Part shown: in pieces, positions 26,798 through 36,396 of the stretch
How positions within the stretch are numbered: the stretch's first letter is position 1
How the letters are laid out: each line of letters opens with the position of its first letter
NCBI GenBank assembly: GCA_023333565.1
Contig: JAJKFH010003762.1
Location: forward strand, 2,418,001-2,482,000
From: Puffinus mauretanicus
Taxonomy: Eukaryota; Chordata; Aves; Procellariiformes; Procellariidae
DNA length: 64,000 nt
Direction of reading: 5' to 3'
The notes under the pieces: generated by a model
Seen by the model: the letters and a program-made list of their open reading frames with translations, nothing else
Told to the model about the DNA's origin: nothing
The model's database searches: none
Program-made: the position numbers and the translations under genes

Positions 26798-27725
26798 CAC
26801 ATGAAGTCCCATATGAAATTCTTGCAAGAGAAATCCTCCTCAAGCTTGCTCCTTCCTTTGACAGCCCGTTTGCAGCCCCAATCCAACTGCAGCTCTAAGC
26901 TCTGTCTCTCTACCAGCCCCAACCCCAACTCTAGGCAATGACTGAGCCGTACAGGAAGCCCCATATCCCTCCCCCACATGATGAATTTCTGAAGGGAGAA
27001 GTCTACTTGCAGGCTGCCAATTTCTTTGGCAGCACCTTTACATCCCCACTTCACCTACAGCTCTACACTTGGTCTCTCACCCAACCCCAGCCCTAGACCC
27101 ATACATGTGCTGAGCCTGAGCCCAAGTTCCACAACCTAGTCCTGCATGAAGAAGTTCTCAGGGACAACTTTTTTGGCAGCCTCCCGCCTCCTTTGGCAGT
27201 CATTTTTGCATTTACCACCTCAGTCTACCTGCAGCCCTAAGTTTTGTCTCTCCTCAGTTCACCAACCTAATCCTAGGCATCAGCATGGACTAAACCTTAG
27301 GTCAAGCCATAGCCTAGTACCACATGAAGAAGTCCTCAGCAGACAATGTTTTTGGCATCCCTACTCCAAATGATGCCATAAGCTTAGCCTCTCTGCCGTC
27401 CCCAGTCCTAAGCATAATCCTTGACCTTAGGTCAAGGTATGGGCTGAGCCTTAGCTCAGGTTCCGCATCCCTGCCACACATGATGAATTTCTGCAAGGAG
27501 AAGTCTTTCTGCAGCCTGTCCTTTCCTTGGCAGCTTAATTGCAGTCCTACTCCAACTGGAATGCTAGGCTTTGTTTCTTTCCCATCCATAAACCTAACCC
27601 CAGCCTTTAGCAGCAGCTTAGTTTTAGCCTAAGATGCCCACCTTCAGCCTAGTCCCACATGAAGAATTTTTCAGGAGATGACTCTTTGGCAGCATCACCC
27701 GTCCTTTGGTAGTCCTTTACTACTT
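26798..27725. repeat. Degenerate tandem array, ~170-bp unit, about 5.4 copies
   Basis: Six landmarks of the form CAT(AT)GAAGAA/CATGATGAATTT begin near 26810, 26976, 27145, 27323, 27479 and 27658. The spacings are therefore about 166, 169, 178, 156 and 179 bp. Within each unit the same order of blocks recurs: the CATGA start; a TTTGGCAG or equivalent block (twice in the better-preserved units); CAGCTCTAAGCT/TGTCTCTC; a CCAACCCCA-CCTAG block; then TGAGCCTTAG-CAAG. The fourth unit is short because of an internal deletion. Units 2 and 5 share the CATGATGAATTTCTG...GGAGAAGTCT start. Units 3, 4 and 6 share CATGAAGAA...TCAG. There are thus at least two subtypes. The array is cytosine/pyrimidine-rich compared with its flanks. 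It gives related minus-strand frames (26776-27054, 27314-27589) sharing DFSLQKFIM, which I take as a by-product of the repeat rather than a gene. I do not recognise the family. Confidence 0.85.
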
Positions 27726-30700
27726 GAAGCAGGACTCTTCAAATTTACTTCAACCACTGTTTGAAATGAACTTGGTGTGATATTTTAAGGAAGTGTAACT
27801 AATCCTATATTGCCATTCATACTATATCAGGATATTAATCGCACATTTGCTTAGTGGATTTGCAAAGTTCCAGGGAGGTTACTATACCATTATTTGTCCC
27901 TTAAATACCACATTTTGCTTAAATAGGGTCTACACAGTCTAGGAGAATGCTGTTAGTCATTATCTTTTCAATAAATGGTGCTTTTGTCAGAGCTAAGTTT
28001 TTTTCCTGAACAAGGACCTGAAGATATTCAAGGTCACTAGGTTATATTTTTTTCACCCATCCTTATTCTTTCTAACTTTTGGTAGAAATGGATCTCTAGA
28101 CAATAATGTCATGATAATCATCATAATAATTAGTCAAAGCTTTTACTCTTTAAATAGTTGTGAAATATAATAGATGCTCATTTGATATAGAATTAGCTCA
28201 AGTGAAGCCAATGAAGTTATAAACATATGCCAGCTGAGGAACTGACATATTGTTAAAACGTTATGCAGAATTTCAAAAAATATATGTAATAATCTGTTAC
28301 AAAGGCACTTTGAGATTCATTTATCAGGGGGTTGCAGAGCCCTTTTGCATCTATGGATGAAAGAGGTTATACAGTAGGGTGATATTTCATTCTGTATTTT
28401 GACTCAGGTTTTTTAAACATTACTATTTTTTACAGTTTAAACTAATTGCTCTATACCAAAGTCTATGTTTAATAGTAATCAGCCTAGACTGTCAAATCTA
28501 GTTTAATTTCCAAGAAGGCTGGGATGCCCAGAATGACTGTTGGCTAGGTCTCATCTGAATTTTTAGGATGCAGTTCCACAGACACTTAAAACAATTTAAT
28601 TCCAGGCTCTCAGCTCCCAATCTTCCCTTACCCCCAGCTGCAGATTCCCCCCACCCATGCACTAGCACTGACATTCAGTCAACGGCAGGGAGAACCGATT
28701 CAGATTGACCAGTGAGGAAAATCTTGTTAATCTTGGTGAAGAATTGTGCTGAAGAAAAGAAAATTTTAAATATTCAATGGTCTGAAGAGCACTGCATACT
28801 TTTAAAGGAAAACTTAGCAGGTGTTTTTTCATTTAACAAGAATAAAGTATTTTCACTTTCAAGATGAAAACAGTCTCTGAAAACATGCAAGTCCATTCTA
28901 GTTGAAATGAAAAAGTAAAATAAATCAAACAAAATAGACTCAGGTAGTTATTCAACATGTAAAATTTTAACCCAAAGAATTTTCAAGTTCAGCAAATTTA
29001 TAAACAATTTGAAACAGTTTAATTTAACAAGAAACATCAGGCAACCTGGACAGTCAGCAGTACAGGTAGTAGTACCAGCACTGTCGTTCAGGTTCTCATT
29101 TTTGCACTGAACATGAATATAATTTGTGAGAACCATCATTTGAATTTCTTGATTTTTGCATACGGACTGTATTACAATCACATCTGAACTGAATTATTTT
29201 TATCTTGTTTACAGCTGTGCAAAGACAACAATCTCAAACCCATTTAACTACTGCCAGTATTTTGTAAAATCAATAATTAAAGGGAAGAGGCATCATTATC
29301 TCTCCTAATGAAAAACTGTTTCTTAATGGAAATTGTTTTGACCTTTCTCCAGTATACTGCAGTATGTCATATTTATATTCAATAATGTTGAGATCAGGAC
29401 AATAAGCCATCTGCAAGGAAGAGAGTAAAGATTACTGTCCGCTGAAGGAATTTAAGAAGCTACACAGTCCATTCTTCCAAATTTCTCTGGAAGTCTCCTT
29501 GACAGGTGTTGAAGATATTACCTTCAAAGGGACAAACAAAGATGCTTCTTTTCTGTAATGATATTATCTAAAAATGTCAAAGACATCTGCGTGCATTATA
29601 ACAGGCATACTTCCACTTAGCTTGGTGGACCCATGATTCAGAAAGTTAGTCTTAACAGGTTGAAGGTGGACTTTGTGGATGGTTTGGAGATCACACTTGA
29701 CTTGAACTGGACGCAGCCCCAGCATGAATCTGTAGGCTGTGCAGCCGGGACTGTGTCACACCACGTGACCTCACATCCTTCCCCAGAGCAGGTTACAGCA
29801 CCAGCCCTCAACCAGCTCCCTAGCTGGTGGTCCATGGTGCACCTTCTCTCCAAGCATGCTGGCATGTGCCTCGTACAATTGGGTCTGATATGTTGTGTCC
29901 AGCACACGGGCTCCCATGGAAGCAAAAAAGCATAACCTCATGACAGAAATGGGGGATTTATTTATTTTTGTTGCCAGTAAGGTGGGGAGTTATAATCCAG
30001 ACAGCCTTACTCTTGCCTGGATTTGAAATTTTTTTTCTCTTTTTTTTCTTCAAATTTCATGTTTTCCTCTAAAAGGTTGCTCTCATGGTGCTTCGATTCT
30101 TACGTAGTTTGAGAACCACAGGTTTCAGGATCACAGGTTGCATTTTTGACACTTGAGGTGTCTAGAGTGAGCAGAAAGAACCTTATTCCCAAAATAAAGA
30201 GACAGTTATACAGAAGGAACAGAATCATCAACCACTGTCTTCATCTTAGGTCTTTAAAAGACAGATGGTTTTGGTCTTGAATACCACTAGGATCAGACTG
30301 CTGAATGCCTTGAAAAGGGAGACGGAGACTTTGAACTTTGGTCACCAAGACCGTATGTGAAGCCAGAGTAGAGAACAAAGAAGAGGTATGTGTGCCTATG
30401 CGGTGTCAGTAACCTATGCTGATGGGCTACAGGAGGCTGTATTACTCAGTTTATTAACCCATATTAAGGATGCCATACCCAGACACATCTCGTTGTTATA
30501 TTCTGCTTAAATGGTAATGAATACACATAAAGTCGATTCTAGGCCAAGACCAGCTACAGTGGGGTGCAATCTTCAAAGCAGCTGGAGGATTTAGTCACAG
30601 ATACTGCTCTGCGAGAGTTCAAACTGAGGTCTTAATCAGTCTTAATCTACTACATTCTGTATAAACCAGCTACAAGAAAAAGACAATACTAAGTGAAAGA

Positions 30701-31578
30701 GACATGGAGAGAAACTTTAGTCCAGGAAGAAGCCAGTGACAGATTTTGGAGTGGAGGCAAGCTCTCCTCATTCCCGCCTTTAAGCCTTATTCACTGGACC
30801 ACCCTGGTTGTGAACACAGCTGCTGTCGATGTACTTAGGATATAAACAGCACTTAGGAGACAATGTTACTCCATGGAGTATGATATCTTTAACCTCTTCA
30901 TAAGCATAGTAGCCACTCTGCAGATGCAGCCCAGTAGCCTTTTTGCTAGGGACATGGAAAGTTCGTGGAGGCAAAAGGCATTAATTAACACAGATTAACA
31001 CAATCTATTTACTTTTTCCAGTATTTTGACAAATACATCTAATGTTTTCCAAATGGAAAAATACCTCTACTCAGCAGATGAAGAAGAGATACCTTGAGGT
31101 CTAGCTTTTTCAGCATTTTTTATAAACAGCTTTACAGTCTTTGGATAAAAAAAACTTTGTAAATGCCAAGTATTTGGTTTATTTTTGCATTTCTTCGTTG
31201 TATCTTTTTCAGCAAATGTTGTTAGGTCACAGGCAGCGGTAGAATCAGGTAGGTGCCTTGCATATTTGCATGAACAACATATTGTAGGCTTTTATTCATC
31301 CAGGCAGTAAGGAAACATTTAATTATCATAGATAGATGTAAGGCTGAGGAATGATTATTGCTGTTTAGTCTGATGACTCTCAAAGGAAAACATTCACAGG
31401 AGAAACAGAAAATGGTACAGATCTTCCTCTTTTTTTTTTTTTTTTAAATTATTTATTTTATGATACACTATTTCCTGGCCTTTTTTTAGCCATTAACTAC
31501 TCGCCTCCCTCTTTATTCCTCTGTGTTGCAAATCTAATGATCACGTTACGTTTGATTAAGTCCAGAAATATATATATA
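27726..31578. other. Non-coding stretch with a few weak protein-like patches
   Basis: No gene can be called. Three patches deserve mention and are treated as hypotheses elsewhere: a transposase-like motif on the minus strand at 29375-29401, a pair of opposed open frames in a locally G+C-richer island at 29633-29935, and a short exon-like minus-strand frame at 30780-30974. A poly-T run (31430-31445) lies just upstream of the CR1 copy. The rest is AT-rich unique sequence. Confidence 0.5.
31430..31445. repeat. Poly-T tract (16 T)
   Basis: A homopolymer run about 130 bp upstream of the CR1 insertion. It is not part of that element, which would have its tail at the other end. Confidence 0.9.
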
Positions 31579-32310
31579 CCCAGCCAGCACGGGTTCATGG
31601 AAGGCAGGTCCTGCTTGACCAACCTGATCTCCTTCTATGACCAGGTGACCCGCTTAGTGGATGAGGGAAAGGCTGTGGATGTGGTCTACCTGGAGTTCAG
31701 CAAAGCCTTTGACACTGTCTCCCACAGCATTCTCCTAGAGAAGCTGGCAGCTCATGGCCTAGACAGGTACACTCTTCGCTGGGTAAAAAACTGGCTGGAC
31801 GGCCGAGCCCAGAGAGTTGTGGTGAACGGAGTTAAATCCAGTTGGCGGCCGGTCACGAGCGGTGTTCCCCAGGGCTCAGTACTGGGGCTGGTCCTGTTCA
31901 ATATCTTTATCAACGATCTGGAGGAGGGGATCGAGTGCTCCCTCAGTAAGTTTGCAGACGACACCAAATTGGGCAGGAGTGTTGGTCTGCTGGAGGGTAG
32001 GAAGGCTCTGCAGAGGGACCTGGACAGGCTGGATCGATGGGCCGAGGCCAACTGTATGAGGTTCAACAAGGCCAAGTGCCGGGTCCTGCACTTCGGCCAC
32101 AACAACCCCAGGCAACGCTACAGGCTTGGGGAAGAGTGGCTGGAAAGCTGCCCAGAGGAAAAGGACCTGGGGGTGCTGGTTGACAGTCGGCTGAACATGA
32201 GCCGGCAGTGTACCCAGGTGGCCAAGAGAACCCAGCAGCATCTGGCCTATCCAGAAATAATTGAGGCCAGCAGGAGCAGGCTGAGGTGGTGGTTTGTACT
32301 TTCCGGCTAG
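31579..32310 (+). pseudogene. CR1 ORF2 reverse transcriptase fragment (about 240 codons open)
   Basis: The open frame starts at a chance ATG (31537) in flanking DNA. CR1 similarity begins about 14 codons later. Numbering from that [13 protein letters not shown] (residues 54-63) is palm motif [10 protein letters not shown] (109-117) is motif B, and FADD (139-142) is the catalytic motif C with both aspartates present. The residue before FSKAFD, normally the metal-binding aspartate of motif A, is glutamate (residue 53, codon GAG), which by itself would be expected to cripple the polymerase. After the RTQQHLA segment (about residue 236) an indel shifts the frame, and the stop at 32308-32310 follows. 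The remaining C-terminal coding sequence continues in other frames to about 32.75 kb. The endonuclease domain and the start of the polymerase are absent. This is a transposon fossil, not a host gene. Confidence 0.95.
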
Positions 32311-32838
32311 TGAGGCCGCCTCCCGAATCCTGTGTTCAGTTCACAGGCCCCCTCACTACAAGAAGAAGGACATGGAGGTGCTGGGCGTGTCAGAGGAGGC
32401 AACAGCGAAGCTGGTGAAGGGCCTGGAGCACAAGTCTTATGAGGAGCAGCTGAGGGGAACTGGGACTGTTTAGTCTGGAGAAAGGGGAGGCTGAGGGAGA
32501 CCTCATGCAGCTCTACAACTGCCTGAAAAGGGTTGCTTGAGGTGGAGTGTCACTCTTCTCCCAAGTAACTAGCGATAGGATGAGGAGGGAAATGGCCTCA
32601 AGTTGCTGGGAGGTTTAGACTGGTTGTGGGAGAAATTTCTTTACTGAAAGAGTGGTCAGGCCTTGGAACAGGCTGCCCAGGGAAGTGGTTGAGTCACCAT
32701 CCCTGGAAGTATTTAAAAGACGTGTAGAGGAGGCGCTTAGGGACATGGTGTAGTGGGCACGGTGGTGTTGGGTTGACGGTTGGACTCAATGATCTTAGAG
32801 GTCTTTTCCAACCTTAATGATTCTATGATTCTATGATT
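31579..32838 (+). mobile_element. CR1 LINE, 5'-truncated, ~1.26 kb
   Basis: This is the best-preserved transposon in the window. It enters abruptly with CCAGCCAGCACGGGTTCATG inside the reverse-transcriptase domain of ORF2. It runs through the rest of ORF2 and the short 3' UTR, and ends in GATTCTATGATTCTATGATT, the tandem ATTCTATG octamers typical of CR1 termini. The segment before the tail, TTGGACTCAATGATCTTAGAGG then TCTTTTCCAACCT, is the canonical CR1 3' end. It has no poly-A tail, as expected for CR1. The element is far richer in G+C than its flanks. The last 0.5 kb carries several indels that break ORF2, so it is a dead-on-arrival or decayed copy. Confidence 0.97.
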
Positions 32839-35800
32839 TTTCCTCCTCATTCTTGTAAACTCCGAGAATGCATAAAGCATATCAGGTATAGTCTGTTTAT
32901 CTGAGCTTGAGCTTCTGTTTGGTATCTTACCATTTTGTAACAACTTGCTCCCTAAGAATACTCAGAATCTGATTTTCAATTAATTTAGTGCTCAGCTGTT
33001 TGCAGATCCTCATATGCCTTTTTCTCAAAAACAGAAGCAACGAGCCTCATTCATATGTCTGATAGTACACATTGCTTTAATGTGCTATCAAAAATGATAG
33101 ATTTAGTATGTGGTATACAAACACAGGATTAGTCATGGAAAAAAAGAGACAAGTAACTCAAGCAATAATGAACTTTGGTGCTTGTGAAAAGAAAAACAGA
33201 TTTTACATTTTCTGACCAACAATAATACGTGGTTTCTACGAAACCAAAATCCCCTCCAACAGCAAGAATCTCTCATTCTCTTCTGCTCTAACTGTAAATG
33301 GAAGAGCAAAAGTGAGTAGGCATTTTGGTTTATCCATGGATACATTTGTCACATAAGCAAGCAGTCAATTGGTTGTCTTTCAGGAACAGTATTTTAAGAA
33401 CTTGAAGGATGACAGCAACAACCTAGCTGTTGAAACTGCAACTAAGATGCGCCCTTCAGACACATTGCAGGTGTCTTTTTGAACAGCAGCAGAAAGAAAA
33501 AAAGGCATCAGCCTTTCTTCTGACTAAAGTTATGTCGTGACTGTATGCATACACCCACCTGTCCACTCTTGGATTCTTCAATAATACAGCCATTGGTATT
33601 TGGTTTCACAACAACATATACCATTTCACTGAATAAAGTGTTTCTTTGGCAGCTGCACAAAGTTGTGTTTGGTTTTTTTTTGTTAAGACCCTTATCTCTT
33701 GATCCATCCAATTTATACAAAAGAATTGGACATGACGTTTGCTCTTTTCATATCAGTCAGTGACATTTTCCATAACTCTGCTTAGTTAAGCAAATGTGAG
33801 TTGGGTATAGTATGTGCATCTTTTCTTCTTGAAGGTGAATTTCTAAAATGCAGAGTTTAGAATCTGGATAACGTTTTAGCAAGAAAGAAAAAATGAGCCA
33901 AATTTTGGAATTATAGAGAAATTTTTGAAAAGTTATTTGAAATGTGGAAGGATGGTTAACAAAAAGAGCAAGCATCAGATGAAGAATCAGCTGGGTCAGA
34001 TCTAATCAAGATTTAAGCATAGGGAATTTCCTGTTTAACACAAGCATTGCTGTGCACCTGCATCATACCATTTGATATGTGAAAAGCTTTGCCAGCACTA
34101 AATTATGTCACCAATAGAGCTGTGTGACTAACTCAAGAAGGAGTTATGTATTGAGTTACACTGGCTTTCCAGCTCAAAGAATACCTACAAGCAGAGTGTG
34201 ATCTCTTACCATGTCTCTGTTCAGATTAATTTTTCCTTTGAGTCAGTTAAAAATATGTGATCTAAATTAAGTTAACTGCATGCTGATGTTCAACTTCTTT
34301 ATTTGTCCCTGGCTGGATGAGCACCCAAGAACAGTTTGGATAAACACATTGCACTTTCCATTTACACTAACACATTTATTGAGATGCTAAACTGCTCCCA
34401 GCCTTACACAAAGTCCATGTCTGATCAGAGTCTGACCTGGATATCACCTAGGTAGGGCCCATACATACCACAATAATAAAGATTTTAAAGTAAAGTCAAT
34501 ATTTCCAGGAAATTACCTGCTGCAAAAATTCAGGTATCTTCTCTTTAAGCAGCCTTAGAAAGGTGATGGAGAAGAAACTGACCAGGAAAAAAGGGACCCA
34601 CAATGCTAATATAACCAGATTTGCAGAGGGAAAACTAGGATTGAACTAGAAATTTAAACCAGATCTTCTTCATTCCAAGCAGTTATATTGGGGAAGAAAA
34701 TAGTCACAAAACCAGAACTACAGAGGAGCAATGTGCCAGATGATATAGCTATACACGAGAAGGCAAACCCCAATATTGTTAAAGGATATTGCTGAAAACA
34801 TCAGACAAGAATTTCATCAGTACAGAAAGGGAGAACTCTCATCCCTGCTGGAGAATACTGCATACTATAGCTTTCTAGCTTGACCTATACAAAGTATCTT
34901 TTTAGAGATAATATATTTCTCATGAGTCTGAAGTGATTTAGGAGCCTAAGTCCCCATAGGAAGTCCTAATCACCTTAACACTTCACAAATTCTATGAAAT
35001 GGGGAAAAAGATAGGAATGTCAATAATGCCTTGGCTCTCCAGTCATGTCAGACTCCTGTGTTTAGCAAAGTATGATAAACATGTTCTTCATTTCCTACTG
35101 GTCAAGAGCAGAAGTATAGTGAAAAATGGAAAAATATTTTAAAACTTAAGACATATGATGGATCACACAGCTCAAGGATGTCATACTAAATATTGAATGT
35201 GGGAAGTAAAACTAAGAATAGGTTATTCATACATGATTCGTTTGCTGAAATCTAGTCTCATAAATATTTGTCCAAAACTTTTGAATAATGAACACATTTG
35301 AAAAATGAATGATTCACTTCAAGAAAAACACAGCTAAATTCAAGAAAATGTTCACTGCAATTAATGTGACTAATTCTAGTAAAGAGTAATGTTTGTTTCT
35401 TCTCTGTCTTGCATAGGTCAGAATTTGCTGGAAAAATTTACATTTCATTCAGAGCCTTTAATTTCTACAGCAAATTATATTTTATAGTATGTTTCTCTCT
35501 TCCAGTCAAAACTGGTCTGCTTGTCACTGAAACCTCCCAATGTGCATCAAATTCACAGTTACTACACATGGGTTTTCATATTGCTGAGTTCAAAAACTCA
35601 TCCAGCTCTCAATCATGCCACTTATGATTTTTTAGCAATATTTTGCTAATTACTTTTAGGTTAATTAATGCTGTGTATTGGCCGCTCTCTGTGTGCCCTG
35701 GAGTCATTTGTTATGCTATTTTAGTACAGAGAGTGTTTTGCTACTCATTTGGTTCCCTACCTGGCACCATGATGGATGCTGGGAAAAAGGCTTGAGCCGC

Positions 35801-36373
35801 TGGTGTTTCCCTGCAGGGTTTGAATCTGTACTGCAAACTTTAGGCTGCAGCCCAGTTTGAATTTAGAAAAACATGCTGAATCATTGGCAGGTTTGGTGCA
35901 GCTTGTTTCTGTCACACAGTGAGGGACTGTTTTTGTTGAATCTTGAAAGAAAAACTTTCCTGTTCCCAGTGGCTTGCTACAGGATACTGAGTGCTCATGT
36001 CAGGACACTCATTTTTCAACACTTTAAAACTGTAAATTATATCTGAAAATATAGAATGTAATTAAAGTGAATATTGCAGAGTCTCTTGCTGCTGCTAGTC
36101 ACTGTTTCTAGCAATTGTCATCATTTGTGACATAAGAAACAGCATGGGAACCCGATGTCAGAGGTTGCGTATCAGCTTCCATCCTGTCAGAAGAAATTTA
36201 ATATTTAAAGATGCAGTCAGAATACTGATCCTGGAATAGCATCAGTTCAATGCAATGAAGAATCAGGCCCTTAATATTTAATCTAACATTCAACATTTAA
36301 ATACAAACTCTCTTCTTCTCACAGGATCAGAACAGATAGTCTCTAGCTCTGGAATCTTAGATAGTTGGAATTT

Positions 36374-36396
36374 CAGATGTCACTCAGATGTCACTT
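36374..36396. repeat. 11-bp tandem duplication
   Basis: The 11-mer CAGATGTCACT occurs twice back to back. It is a minor slippage product. Confidence 0.85.

Noticed and set aside
26776..27589. Minus-strand frames sharing DFSLQKFIM, suggesting a repeated protein
   Set aside because: The shared peptide arises because both frames cross equivalent positions of the tandem array. Other units are out of frame or interrupted.
31752..32241. Minus-strand frames of 117 and 121 codons
   Set aside because: They are antisense shadows of the CR1 reverse transcriptase frame.
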